From Oscillospiraceae bacterium (GTDB lineage: Bacteria; Bacillota; Clostridia; Oscillospirales; Acutalibacteraceae): 64,000 nt of DNA. The DNA is taken from the NCBI GenBank assembly GCA_009785335.1, contig WQWM01000002.1:1-64000 (forward strand), written 5' to 3'. Under the pieces are notes generated by a model, which saw only the letters and a list, made by a program, of their open reading frames with translations, had not been told where the DNA came from and ran no database searches. Positions within the stretch are counted from its first letter, which is position 1. Every line of letters begins with the position of its first letter. Both the position numbers and the translations under genes were made by a program. Shown one piece after another: positions 55,433 through 64,000 of this stretch.

Positions 55433-56227
55433 ATGCCAAACATCGAAAAAGCCCGCACATTCATCTACCGCAACGCTCGCCCGCTGGACTTAGCGCGTTT
55501 TCAGTTCCACTTTGAGGGCGGCAGCGCCGAGGCCGTGTTAACCGCATTGGCGGTTTACCAAAACGAAGACGGCGGCTTTGGCCATGCCCTCGAACTTGAC
55601 AACTGGAACCCAAACACCACGCCGATTGCAACGTGGGTCGCCTGCGAACTGCTGCACGAAATTGGTTTTGACGATGCAAGTCATCCCATCATGCAAGGCA
55701 TTTTGCGTTATCTTGGCAGCGGCAAAGATTTTGATGGACGGCTATGGGCAACTTGCCCCCAAAGCAATGCCGATTATCCCCACGCGCCGTGGTGGAATCC
55801 GCCCAAAAAAAATCAAGCAAGCGAGCCAAACTATAACCCCACTGCCGCATTGGCTGGGTTTATTCTGCGGTTTGCACAACCGGGCAGTGAAGTGCATGCG
55901 CTTGGGGTGCGTGTTGCAAAAGAAGCGGCAGACTGGTTTATGGCCGCTGAAAACACCATCAGCTTCCTCAACAATTGCTACAAAAACTTGCTGGAATGGA
56001 CAAAGCCGGTCGATGTTGCTGACGTGTTTGATGCACAAGCGCTTGCACAAAAACTGCAAGAAAAAGAAACCGAAGATTCCTCCATAAGCGAGCAGCAGGA
56101 CGATGGCTCATGGGAAATACCGTGGAACTGGGGCAAGAAAAATAAATACCCCGCGGCATTTGCCATTAGCCAAAACTGGTGGAAATCTTATGTAATTGTT
56201 GAGATATTGCTGAAAATGAAAGGGTAA
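55433..56227 (+). CDS. Alpha/alpha-toroid (terpenoid cyclase/prenyltransferase-like) protein
   Basis: This 264-residue cytosolic protein has repeats of the alpha/alpha toroid type: ALAVYQNEDGGFGHAL near residue 38 (QxxxGxF/G pattern), WVACELLHEIGF and the closing helix WWKSYVIVEILLKMKG. It lacks the DCTAE-type acid motif of squalene cyclases, so enzymatic activity is doubtful. Related hypothetical proteins in Firmicutes open with the same sequence (ARTFIYRNARPLDLARFQF). The start has AAAGGAG upstream. It lies between AraC and the flavin reductase gene and may be regulated with them. Confidence 0.7.
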   Translation: MPNIEKARTFIYRNARPLDLARFQFHFEGGSAEAVLTALAVYQNEDGGFGHALELDNWNPNTTPIATWVACELLHEIGFDDASHPIMQGILRYLGSGKDFDGRLWATCPQSNADYPHAPWWNPPKKNQASEPNYNPTAALAGFILRFAQPGSEVHALGVRVAKEAADWFMAAENTISFLNNCYKNLLEWTKPVDVADVFDAQALAQKLQEKETEDSSISEQQDDGSWEIPWNWGKKNKYPAAFAISQNWWKSYVIVEILLKMKG

Positions 56228-56232
56228 ACATC

Positions 56233-56877
56233 ATGAAAAAAGAATTTGCACAACGCCCCGAAACTTTTACCGAACAATGGCCCGGCGAGCTCACCGGCCA
56301 CGGCTCATGGGCTGGCCCGCTGGTTGGCATGCCCTCGCCCCTGTTTGTGGTCACCAGCTATAAATCCAATGGAAAGCAAAACGCCTGCTTTCAAAGCCGC
56401 TCGGTTTTCACTGAAAATAACGGTGAGCTTTACTGCCTGCTTGGCTGGGTGCCAGCGTGGAATCACATGCTGACATCGCTGCGAGAAACCAGCTGCTGCG
56501 TGCTGAATTTCCCCGCGCGGGATTTGATGGACAAGTGCTGGAAAACGATTGAGGTCAATCAGTTTGAAACAGACGAAATCACAGCAGCGGGGCTAACGGC
56601 TGAGCCTGCTACTAGCATCAACGCACCGCGTATTGCGGAGTGTTTCCTCAATATCGAATGCGAATTTGTGTGGGAACGCGAGCTTGCACCAGGCGATTCA
56701 TCTTGCGCTGTGGTGTGCGTGAAGGCTTTGCGCGTTTGCATGGACAGCGATTACTACGACGAAAATAAAACTGGGCGCTATGGCAAAACAGGCTTTGTGT
56801 ATTCATCAGGCGCACGCAACCCCGACACCGGCGAAATATATGATGGTGGCTTTGCGGGCATGGAGATTTATCAATAA
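56233..56877 (+). CDS. Flavin reductase-like FMN-binding split-barrel protein
   Basis: This 214-residue protein has the FMN-binding split barrel: GSWAGPLVGMPSPLFVVTSY near residue 25 and SVFTENNGELYCLLGWV near 57, with the conserved SLRETSCCVLNFPARD strand. The C-terminal part contains an Asp-Ser-Asp-Tyr-Tyr insert and ends with GGFAGMEIYQ. Members reduce flavin with NAD(P)H or bind haem/FMN. It starts 5 bases after the toroid gene. The oxidant and electron donor are unknown. Confidence 0.82.
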   Translation: MKKEFAQRPETFTEQWPGELTGHGSWAGPLVGMPSPLFVVTSYKSNGKQNACFQSRSVFTENNGELYCLLGWVPAWNHMLTSLRETSCCVLNFPARDLMDKCWKTIEVNQFETDEITAAGLTAEPATSINAPRIAECFLNIECEFVWERELAPGDSSCAVVCVKALRVCMDSDYYDENKTGRYGKTGFVYSSGARNPDTGEIYDGGFAGMEIYQ

Positions 56878-56975
56878 AAGCGGTCAAATTATTGAATCAG
56901 ACACAATTGAGCACTCCATGACAAGACAATACTGCGCTTATATGATATACTATCCTCAATGGGAGGGACTGGAAT

Positions 56976-58409
56976 ATGTACTGGATAAAGGAAATGCAGA
57001 GCGCCATCGGGTTCATTGAAGGCAGGTTGACGCAAGAGCTATATCTTGAAGACATCGCACGCAGCGCCAATTCGTCCAATGCGAACTTTCAGCGCATTTT
57101 TAGCATCGTCACGGGCATGACTGCCGGGGACTATATTCGTTCCCGGCGGTTGTCCCTGGCTGGGCAGGAGCTGGTGGAGTCTGACGTGAAGGTTCTCGAT
57201 ATTGCCCTGAAATATGGCTATGAAACCGCCGAAAGCTTCACCAAAGCCTTCACGCGGTTTCACGGCGTTACGCCATCCGTCGCGCGCCAGCAACCATCCA
57301 CGCTGCAATATTTCCATTCCCTCTCCATCAACATTGATATTCGAGGAGGCTTTAATATGCGCAGAAAAATCATCCCCAATTTCCCGAACGTGGACTACAA
57401 CGGCAACGAGGTTGACTATGATTTAAATCTATTGGCAGCAACGTTTGCGGGCGCAGGCGAGGCAATTGACCGTGCAGAACTTGCCGTATACAGCGGCATG
57501 GCCAACCGTTTTGTGTGGAAACCCAATGATTGGCGGCACGGCTATGAGGTATTGGACAGCATTGACCAAACGCCTTTTGAAACCATGATACGCCTGCTGA
57601 AAACCTTTGGCTGGGATGCCAAGTATGTTAACGTGTTGCGTGACAGCGACGGCAAGCCGTTGAACACCGACAGTGAACAGATAAGGCGTGATTTTGTTGA
57701 TTCTATCGACAACGGCTACCCCATTTTGCACCACATGGGCAACCACAAAAACAGCAAGTTCCACAGGCCTTGTGTGACCATCGGCTATGAGCATGATGGC
57801 AGTGTGATTATCACAAAAAGTGGGCTTGACGGCGAAGACGCTTACAACGAAAAGTTTTCTGAAACCATCACGCACGAAAACTGGGAAGAAGCCGTTTCGG
57901 CGTATGTGATATTGAAAAGCAAAGCTGTACCCTTGCCTGAACGGGAGCGGTTTCTCGAATTGCTGAAACTCATCGTTAGCCGTGCCCGAATGACCGACAA
58001 GATAAACGGCATGCACGTTGGTTTTGCAGCATGGGAGGCATATTTGCACGACATCGAATTCAGCGATTTTTCGCACGTATCTCCCGAAGAAGTTGGAGCC
58101 AGAATGGGCATTTATTGCGATGGCTTATGCCAGATTTGGGGACGCAACGCGGTGCTGCCTTATTATCGCTCGCTGGCCAAGCATTACCCCGAGTGGCGCA
58201 AGGAGCTAAAAGCCGCAGTTGCCGCGTTAGAGAGCTGCGCGAAATATGGCGGCTATTTGTGGGAGATTGGCTTTTCAATGGACGACTTCAAAACGGATAA
58301 ATTTGCTGACCTTGCCATGCGTAAAAAACTTGCCGACGAGGGACGCCGAGCCATGCAAAAAGACATGGAAGCGATAGAGCAGTTTGAGAGAATTTTGTCG
58401 CTATCCTGA
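56976..58409 (+). CDS. AraC DNA-binding domain fused to a BtrH-like cysteine-peptidase-type domain
   Basis: This 477-residue protein has the AraC HTH pair at the N terminus (LYLEDIARSANSSNANFQRIF and VLDIALKYGYETAESFTKAF, residues 22-85). From about residue 130 it has a domain with the BtrH N-terminal/C39-peptidase-like layout (VWKPNDWRHGYEVLDSIDQ, DNGYPILHHMGNH and TIGYEHDGSVIITKSG). The C-terminal helical part is not recognised. No C39 catalytic Cys is evident near the start of the second domain, so it is likely a binding domain. The order HTH first and sensor second is unusual for AraC. The ATG follows GGGAGGG, 98 bases after the flavin reductase. Confidence 0.7.
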   Translation: MYWIKEMQSAIGFIEGRLTQELYLEDIARSANSSNANFQRIFSIVTGMTAGDYIRSRRLSLAGQELVESDVKVLDIALKYGYETAESFTKAFTRFHGVTPSVARQQPSTLQYFHSLSINIDIRGGFNMRRKIIPNFPNVDYNGNEVDYDLNLLAATFAGAGEAIDRAELAVYSGMANRFVWKPNDWRHGYEVLDSIDQTPFETMIRLLKTFGWDAKYVNVLRDSDGKPLNTDSEQIRRDFVDSIDNGYPILHHMGNHKNSKFHRPCVTIGYEHDGSVIITKSGLDGEDAYNEKFSETITHENWEEAVSAYVILKSKAVPLPERERFLELLKLIVSRARMTDKINGMHVGFAAWEAYLHDIEFSDFSHVSPEEVGARMGIYCDGLCQIWGRNAVLPYYRSLAKHYPEWRKELKAAVAALESCAKYGGYLWEIGFSMDDFKTDKFADLAMRKKLADEGRRAMQKDMEAIEQFERILSLS

Positions 58410-58515
58410 GGCATGGGGCATCAGCAAAAAACTGGTGGCGCGGCGATGTGGCTGTGAAAAATTTACTATATATGAGGGGCATGGGAAAACTATAAATAAT
58501 ATTTTCATTTTCCTA

Positions 58516-58546
58516 TTGACTACGACACCGTGTCGTGCTTTATAAT
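58516..58546 (+). promoter_or_regulatory. MerR-type promoter with a 19-bp spacer and a perfect palindromic operator
   Basis: TTGACT (58516-58521) and TATAAT (58541-58546) are 19 bp apart, the overlong spacing of MerR-controlled promoters. The spacer holds a 7+1+7 inverted repeat, ACGACACCGTGTCGT, at 58522-58536. Confidence 0.85.
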
Positions 58547-58571
58547 GATTGATGAAGGAGGTGATGGAACC

Positions 58572-60071
58572 ATGCAATTGCAAACAATCAACCAAGTATC
58601 AAAGGCCTATGGCGTGTCTGCACGAATGCTGCGGTATTACGAGCAAATTGGCCTGATTGAAAGCCAGCGCAAAGAAGACTACGCTTACCGAGTGTATGAC
58701 GAAACCGCGCTGCTGCGCCTGCGGCAGATTATTATTCTGCGCAAACTACGTGTCCCTATGCGCCAAATTAGCGCGATTTTGAACCAGCCGGACGCATCCG
58801 AAGCGGTCGAAATCTTCCGGCAAAACATCCGCGAGCTGGACGATGAGATCAACGCGCTTTCTCTCGTCAAAGACATCTTGAGCCATTTGGCCAATCAATT
58901 GCAGCAACGAGCCGATATCAAGCTGGACGTGGACGTGCTGTCTGATTCATCGATTCTTTCCATTGTGGATTCCATGTCGCTTTCAAAAAATCATATGAAG
59001 GAGCGAATTTCCATGGACGCATTCCACAAAGCAACTGAGGTGTTAAACAAATTGCATGACGTTCGGGTCGTGCATTTGCCTCCCATGACGGTGGCGGCTA
59101 TCCGTCTGGTGTGCAAAAACCCGGAGGAGAAAACCGCCCAAAAGATCAGCAAATTCATCAAAAAGCACAATCTGTTGGCCATCAAGCCTGATTTACGGCA
59201 GTTTGGCTTCAACCATCCTCTTGGCAATGACCTGCCCGGGCATGAAATGTGGGTATCGATCCCGCACGACATGGAGGTTGCTGAGCCGTTTGAGAAAAAA
59301 CAATTCCACGGTGGACTATTTGCCGCGTATGTAGCAAAACCCGAAAGCGTTTTCGAAACCTGGCTTGGCTTGCAGGATTGGGTCAACGAAAGCGACGAAT
59401 ATCAATATAACGTTGGCTTTACGCGCGTTGACCCGCACTTGGAGGAAGTCAATAGCTTTGGTGGCGTGAGCCTTACGCTGGAGGAGCAGCTAAACCTCCA
59501 AAACCCCGACGCTGAGCGGCAGCTTGATTTACTCATTCCCATCAAGGCCGTGGAAATTATCGAAGAAACTTCGCTTGAAATCCCGGACAGCGTGGAGAAA
59601 TGCGGACACAAAACCAGCCTGATGACAAAAAACAAGTTTGCCATCGTCGGCTTCACCACTTACATGACAGAGTATGATGGTGACCCGGGGAATTTCTTCG
59701 ATAAGCTCGTGGCGGACGGGCGATTTGAGTTGCTGCGCAAATACGGCAAGCCTGGCGCACCATGTTTGAACTTTGGCTCACACGATTTGGACTCCCAAAA
59801 GCACGGCACTTGGCGCACGACGGTTGGCCTGTTTGAATCCGATGTCATAGATATGCAAGCTCTGATGGAACAAGGTGCTTGCATCAAGAAAATCGACGCA
59901 TCAAAGTGGCTGTGCTTTGCGTACAAAGGCACCCATTTTGACGGGCACAGCAACGCACCGAAACTTGGCTACACCTTCAACGGCACGATTTCTGGGCATG
60001 TGGAGGTATATAATGTTTGGAGGGAGCCAAGCGAGGATGAGATATCATATCATTGGTACCCAGTGAAGTAG
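58572..60071 (+). CDS. MerR-family regulator with two GyrI-like effector-binding domains
   Basis: This 499-residue protein starts with a MerR winged helix (INQVSKAYGVSARMLRYYEQIGLIESQR, the RYYxxxGL motif near residue 20) and a coiled-coil dimerisation helix (residues 85-135). Two regions with GyrI-like features follow, beginning VRVVHLPPMTVAAIRL near residue 160 and KFAIVGFTTYMTEYDG near 355. Most MerR-GyrI proteins have one such domain, so this is a duplication. GyrI domains bind many drugs. It is preceded by a palindromic operator in its own promoter, so it is autoregulated. The start at 58572 has AAGGAGGTGAT upstream. Confidence 0.85.
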   Translation: MQLQTINQVSKAYGVSARMLRYYEQIGLIESQRKEDYAYRVYDETALLRLRQIIILRKLRVPMRQISAILNQPDASEAVEIFRQNIRELDDEINALSLVKDILSHLANQLQQRADIKLDVDVLSDSSILSIVDSMSLSKNHMKERISMDAFHKATEVLNKLHDVRVVHLPPMTVAAIRLVCKNPEEKTAQKISKFIKKHNLLAIKPDLRQFGFNHPLGNDLPGHEMWVSIPHDMEVAEPFEKKQFHGGLFAAYVAKPESVFETWLGLQDWVNESDEYQYNVGFTRVDPHLEEVNSFGGVSLTLEEQLNLQNPDAERQLDLLIPIKAVEIIEETSLEIPDSVEKCGHKTSLMTKNKFAIVGFTTYMTEYDGDPGNFFDKLVADGRFELLRKYGKPGAPCLNFGSHDLDSQKHGTWRTTVGLFESDVIDMQALMEQGACIKKIDASKWLCFAYKGTHFDGHSNAPKLGYTFNGTISGHVEVYNVWREPSEDEISYHWYPVK

Positions 60072-60112
60072 CGACAACAGGCAACACACAAAGTATCCGA
60101 AAGGAAAAAATC

Positions 60113-60163
60113 ATGAGAAAACACGCCTTGCCCACGGCGCAGTGCAGATTCCCGCAAGCATAG
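60113..60163 (+). pseudogene. Short orphan reading frame with ribosome binding site, probably a gene remnant
   Basis: AAAGGAAAAAATC precedes an ATG whose frame runs 16 codons (MRKHALPTAQCRFPQA) to a stop at 60161-60163. The length and lack of similarity suggest the leftover start of a deleted gene in the spacer after the MerR gene. Confidence 0.4.
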
Positions 60164-60192
60164 CCGTGAAAAACCTTGAGATAAAAAATACA

Positions 60193-60231
60193 GTAGGCGC
60201 GTAAACAATGATGCGTTGTTTACGTGCCTGC
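60193..60231 (+). terminator. Hairpin terminator in the spacer after the MerR gene
   Basis: GTAGGCGCGTAAACAA / TTGTTTACGTGCCTGC is a 14-16-bp stem with a 7-nt loop, followed by ACTTGTGAT. It probably ends transcription from the MerR side. Confidence 0.7.
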
Positions 60232-60311
60232 ACTTGTGATCATAAAAACGGATATTTAAACTGATGTGAATACTTCAAGAAAAAATCGTTCACACCTCGC
60301 GCGAAAACGCC

Positions 60312-62417
60312 TTAACTATCCGCCCACATTTCGCATTGCCCAATCACGGTTGCGATGGCATCTTCCAGGCCCTCCGGCGGGTATTTATATCGCTTTAGCA
60401 ACTTTTTCACCAAGCGCCGCATGCCTGCCCGAGCGGACTCTTTCTTTTGCCAGTCAATTGTGCGGTTGCGGCGCAGCATATCAGTCAGCTCCTGCGTCAA
60501 GGCCACCAGTTCGCTGTTTTGATAAAAATCACGAACAGCTTGCGGTTTTGTCAACGCATCGTAGAAGGCAAGTTCCTCGTCTGTCAGCCCCAGCGCCTGC
60601 CCTTGAGCGCTGGCGGCAGCCATCTCGTTGGCCATGCTCATCAATTCGGCGATGACTTGCTCATTGGAAATCAACCCATTGATATAAGACTTCATGCATT
60701 GCGCCATGCGTTGCGAGAACATCTCGGACTTTACGAGGTTGGTGCGTTTATAGGTTTTAATTTGCTCGGCAAGCAGCTTCTTCAGCAGCTCAAGTGCAAG
60801 GTTTTTCTCTTTCATGTTCGCGATTTCGGCCAGGAATTTTTCGTCGAACAGCGAAAAATCCTTCTCTTTGTCTGAAAAAAGGTTGATCACGCCCTCGCTT
60901 TGAATGCTTGCTTTCAGTAGCGCATTGATGCGCTCGTTGATTTCCTTCAGCGATATCTGCTTGCCGTCGCCCATAAAACGAGTAAGCAAAGTGCGCACGG
61001 CTTCAAAATATGCCGCCTCGAATCGTTGCTGCGCATGCAATAATGAGCGGCAAAGCGACAAGGCCTGGCGCAGCAGCATGGCTTCTTTGATGAACGTCTC
61101 TTTTTCTTTTGTCTGCTCAAGCGCCGACAAAAAGTTCACGCCGCCGCTGATGGCTTTGGCACGAATGAGGTCGGTCGCTTTTTCGTTCATGAAGGTTGAG
61201 TAATCAAACCCGTGCATGAGAGTTCGGCAGACCTCCAATTTCTCAACAAATTTAGGCAACGCGGTTTTTGCGATGTCCTGCTCGCCATAGTTTTGCTTGT
61301 CGCGGTTGGTGTAGTCGTTCATCGCTCGCTTCAGTGCCGAGGCAATGCCCACATAGTCGACCACAAGGCCGCCCTCTTTGTCTTGATAAACACGGTTCAC
61401 ACGGGCGATGGCTTGCATGAGGTTATGTCCGGCCATGGGTTTGTAGATATACATCGTAGCAAGTGACGGTACATCAAAACCAGTCAGCCACATGTCCACG
61501 ACAATGGCGATTTTCATCGGGTCGTCGTTGTCTTTGAATTTTCCCGCAAGTTCGTCGCGGCGGCGTTTGTTGCCAATGATGTCTCGCCATTCTTCGGGGT
61601 CTTTGTTGCTTTCCGTCATCACAACACCGACCTTTTCCGTCCATTCGGGGCGCAGCTCAAGCATTTTCTGGTAAATACGCATGGCAATCGCGCGGGAGTA
61701 AGCCACGATCATTGCCTTGCCGGTTTGCTCATATTGGCGGCTGTCCTCATAGTGCGCGATGATGTCATGGCAAAGCGCATCCACGGTTTGTTCCGCGCCG
61801 AGGATGGATTCCATTCGGCCGAGTTCCTTCTTGCTTTTTTCAATGGCGTATTCTGCGGCGTTTTGGGCCATCACATCATATTCAGCATCAATCAGCCGCA
61901 GCATATCTTCGTCAAGCTTCAGATGAATCACGCGGCTTTCGTAGTAAACAGGGCGCGTTGCACCGTCTTCAACGGCTTGGGTCATGTCATAAACGTCAAT
62001 GTAATCGCCGAATACCTCAATCGTTGAGCGGTCTTTGCTTGAAATCGGCGTACCCGTAAATCCTATGTAGGTCGCATTCGGCAAGCTATCACGAATCAAC
62101 CTTGCTGTGCCGATTTTTATCCGCCCAGTTTCGGCGTCGATTTTTTCTTCAAGTCCATATTGCCCGCGGTGGGCCTCGTCCGCCATCACCACAATATTGC
62201 GCCGTTCGCTCAGCGGTTCGCTGGATTCTTCAAATTTTTGCATGGTGGTGAAAATGATGCCGTTGGCTTGCCGCCCTGCAAGCAGTTCTTTTAAGTGCGT
62301 GCGGCTTTCAGCCTGCACAGGCGATTGCCGCAAGAACTCAGCACACTTTGCAAACTGCGCGAAAAGTTGGTCATCAAGGTCGTTGCGATCTGTCAGCGAT
62401 GGCATGTTGGGTTTCAA
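60312..62417 (-). pseudogene. hsdR: Type I restriction enzyme HsdR, N-terminally truncated
   Basis: The 701-residue frame starts directly in the motor: [16 protein letters not shown] and then [13 protein letters not shown] (DEAH box, motif II), GFTGTPISS (III) and [26 protein letters not shown] (VI) and a long helical C terminus follow. Normal HsdR is about 1000 residues; the nuclease domain (PD-ExK) and Walker A region are missing. On the minus strand the coding region joins an hsdS fragment, so the break is a deletion. A restriction role is not expected. Some of the C-terminal helices remain intact, so this may be a recent loss. Confidence 0.88.
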
Positions 62418-62817
62418 GATCTGGGAGGTCTATTTCATAATTGAGCAGACTTTCCGGTTTTATTCTTTGATGACTACTGGAAGTTCCTGTTCTATGTCCC
62501 TCCATGGTCTGGGTTAAGTGCTCGGAAATCAGAACATAATAAAGATAGTCACGATCTATTCCATCGGGCTTTAAAGTTAAATATTCAGTTGAGCAAATAC
62601 AATTTTTTGTCGGTGCAAAATCAATGTTCCAAACGCGCTTAAAGCGAACATTAAGCTTGTTGTACAAAATGGTATTTTGATTCACTTGCAGCTTTCCGCT
62701 TTTGATTGCTTCGCCAAGCGTGTATTCTGGTGTTTTTTCGTTGTCGAAAGCTGGCAAGCTAAATAAACGATAATATTCATTTGCCTTGGGGCTGATATTA
62801 GTTTTGGTAATTATATA
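62374..62817 (-). pseudogene. hsdS: Type I specificity subunit HsdS, fragment
   Basis: The frame is open from 62817 down to a stop near 62374. It starts ITKTNISPKANEYYRLFSLP and contains KLNVRFKRVWNID and ICSTEYLTLKPDGIDRDYLY, and it ends with the coiled-coil boundary [11 protein letters not shown]. This is one target-recognition domain; the rest of HsdS is missing. The last seven codons read into hsdR in another frame (ADRSQRP). The left end abuts the transposase element (TAA at 62818-62820), so an insertion or deletion removed the N-terminal part. Confidence 0.82.
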
Positions 62818-62835
62818 TTAGTTTACACAAAACAC

Positions 62836-62864
62836 TTGACAAGTGCCAAGAAGTATGCTACAAT
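62836..62864 (+). promoter_or_regulatory. Promoter of the transposase gene
   Basis: TTGACA (62836-62841), 17-bp spacer, TACAAT (62859-62864). The start codon is 32 bases further, preceded by AGAAAGG. Confidence 0.75.
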
Positions 62865-62896
62865 AGTATTGTAGTTTACAGAAAGGCACTTTAATC

Positions 62897-63814
62897 ATGA
62901 TTAACAAAAACTTCAACTCGCTTTACGACCTGCTGAAAGCATTTCCAGATGAGCAAGCTTGTATCGACCACCTAGAGGCTTTACGCTGGGGCGGCAAGGT
63001 TGTTAGCCCATTCGATGAAACTTCCACGGTGTACGAGTGCAAGGGCAATAAGTACCGTTGCCGCAACACTGGGCGTTACTTCAACGTCAAGACTGGCACA
63101 ATGCTTGATAACACGAAAATCGTTTTGCAAAAGTGGTTTGTGGCGGTATGGCTTGTTACCTCGCACAAAAAGGGCATTTCTTCCCACCAGCTTGCGCGTG
63201 ACATTGACGTTACTCAAAAGACTGCTTGGTTCATGCTACATCGTATTCGCAAGTGTTTTGGTATCGAAAACGATAACGACCTTGACGGCAATGTAGAAGT
63301 AGACGAAACCTACGTGGGTGGTAAGAACAAAAACCGTCATGTCAGCAAGAAAGTCGAAAACTGCCAAGGCCGTAGCACGAAAGATAAAACGCCAGTGGTC
63401 GGTATGGTGTCGCGAGGCGGAAAACTGAACGCTCGCAAAGTTGACAACGTTCAAGCCAAGACATTGAGCCGCGAGGTCATGCGCCATGTAAAAAGCAGCG
63501 CAAGCCTACATACAGACGAATGGTGTGGCTACAATAGCCTATCGAAAATCTACGAGCATTTCGTAGTTCATCACGGCGCAGGGGTTTACGTTGACGGCGT
63601 GGCGCACACAAACACGATTGAGGGCTTTTGGTCATTGCTAAAGCGCGGTATCATTGGCATTTACCATTTCACGTCACAAAAGCACTTGCAGAATTACATT
63701 GATGAGTTTGTGTTTCGTTACAACACGCGCACAAACACTGAAGCGCAACGGTTCAATCTGCTGCTTGCGAACACTGAAGTTAGAACTACTTATAGGAGGT
63801 TAGTCAATGGATAA
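62897..63814 (+). CDS. ISXO2-like (IS1595 family) transposase
   Basis: This 305-residue protein has the IS1595 layout. The N-terminal zinc-ribbon-like part is reduced here (VYECKGNKYRCRNTGRYFNV, four Cys-like positions partly lost). Then comes WFVAVWLVTSHKKGISSHQL and the DDE core: VEVDETYVGGKNK (first Asp near residue 136), SLHTDEWCGYNSL (second Asp) and HTNTIEGFWSLLKRGI (Glu). It moves the element and probably an adjacent passenger gene. The stop codon (63812-63814) lies inside the following gene, so the two are translated in overlap. Confidence 0.93.
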   Translation: MINKNFNSLYDLLKAFPDEQACIDHLEALRWGGKVVSPFDETSTVYECKGNKYRCRNTGRYFNVKTGTMLDNTKIVLQKWFVAVWLVTSHKKGISSHQLARDIDVTQKTAWFMLHRIRKCFGIENDNDLDGNVEVDETYVGGKNKNRHVSKKVENCQGRSTKDKTPVVGMVSRGGKLNARKVDNVQAKTLSREVMRHVKSSASLHTDEWCGYNSLSKIYEHFVVHHGAGVYVDGVAHTNTIEGFWSLLKRGIIGIYHFTSQKHLQNYIDEFVFRYNTRTNTEAQRFNLLLANTEVRTTYRRLVNG

Positions 63815-64000
63815 GAAAATCGAACCAACCACAAGCGTGGAACTGGAAGCTAAGAAAGAACCTACATTGACGTCAGTAAAGAAGGGCAATTTCAAGGACT
63901 ACGGCTTTGATTTTGATGTTGAGTGCCATGTGCTAGATGACGAGGGCGGCACGGCAGTCATAAGCCAAAGGGGAATGGCGGCGGCTATAGGCCTGACTGA
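63807..64000 (+). CDS. P63C-domain-like protein, cut by the right edge
   Basis: Only the first 64 residues are visible. The ATG at 63807 has AGGAGG 7 bases upstream and overlaps the transposase stop by 8 bases. After a charged start (MDKKIEPTTSVELEAKKEP) the sequence reads IECH-like VECHVLDDEGGTAVISQRG then MAAAIGL, which matches the N terminus of P63C proteins (domain of unknown function found in phage and mobile contexts). It may be a passenger or accessory gene of the element. Confidence 0.6.
   Translation, partial: MDKKIEPTTSVELEAKKEPTLTSVKKGNFKDYGFDFDVECHVLDDEGGTAVISQRGMAAAIGLT

Larger units (their letters stand above)
62818..64000 (+). mobile_element. ISXO2/IS1595-type insertion region, right end outside the window
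   Basis: The region begins where hsdS ends, with short AGTTTACA repeats at about 62821 and 62873, and contains the transposase gene and a coupled P63C-like gene. I could not identify both inverted ends; the right end lies beyond the window. Confidence 0.55.

Noticed and set aside
1-64000. CRISPR array
   Set aside because: No set of equal spaced direct repeats with unique spacers was seen; the repeated words are hairpin families in spacers.

Overview
The window looks like a chromosome segment of a Gram-positive, spore-forming Clostridia bacterium, most like an Oscillospiraceae-type lineage. The evidence is AGGAGG-type ribosome binding sites, sigma-A promoters of the form TTGACA-17-TATAAT, lipobox lipoproteins, WhiA, a SpoIIIE/FtsK translocase, a SpoIIQ-like LytM protein, threonine-rich linkers in secreted proteins, and tRNA genes with encoded CCA. 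This assignment is inference from gene content; no rRNA is present. Coding density is high and intergenic spaces carry several families of short dispersed repeats.

Layout, left to right. 1-462: tail of a tyrosine recombinase facing the 3' end of a tRNA-Ile2 gene, a typical edge of an integrated element. 538-7575 (minus): membrane pyrophosphatase hppA, then purE, an oxidoreductase, a uridine-kinase-like protein, purC and purK, and a GNAT acetyltransferase. 7661-7867 (plus): tRNA-Met and tRNA-Glu behind a consensus promoter. 7991-11870 (minus): a four-gene unit of exported proteins carrying cysteine-free domains that resemble sulfite-oxidase/molybdopterin domains, one fused to a phosphodiesterase, preceded by a structured leader of about 200 nt with its own promoter. 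11910-13385 (plus): SpoIIQ-like protein and a HAD phosphatase with a probable leaderless mRNA. 13448-27804 (minus): eleven genes for amino-sugar or glycan metabolism (GlcNAc-kinase-like, SIS, GH84, nucleotidyltransferase, APH-type kinase, DUF4874/DUF4832, two beta-helix proteins, 2-hydroxyacid dehydrogenase, sugar isomerase, GH38/57-like enzyme), probably one transcript.

27820-34640: DUF454 protein, a Thr-linker lipoprotein, a PutP-like symporter, a ComEC-type metallo-beta-lactamase and ftsK. 34799-39013: pfkA, cytidine deaminase, VOC protein and pcrA, with GC-rich hairpin repeats between and inside genes. 39044-50940: lacZ (GH2), ROK kinase, methyltransferase, murB-whiA, an M6 metalloprotease, a large glycosidase-like protein and a secreted PHP protein. 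51023-54480 (minus): cysS, a small zincin, two TlpA-like thioredoxin lipoproteins and ccdA in a tightly overlapping operon.

54514-60071 (plus) is a more accessory block: a 15-codon leader peptide and AraC regulator, an alpha/alpha-toroid protein, a flavin reductase, an AraC HTH fused to a BtrH-like domain, and a MerR regulator with a self-operator. 60312-64000 is a degraded type I restriction locus (hsdS fragment joined to a 5'-truncated hsdR) next to an ISXO2/IS1595-type transposase whose gene overlaps a P63C-like gene that runs off the right edge.

The best candidates for something undescribed are the SUOX-like lipoprotein unit with its leader RNA (7991-11870) and the GH84/amino-sugar operon (13448-27804). 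Recurrent genome-level oddities are at least three consensus promoters placed 6-7 nt before the start codon (leaderless mRNAs) and hairpin repeats that supply ribosome binding sites, stop codons or coding sequence.
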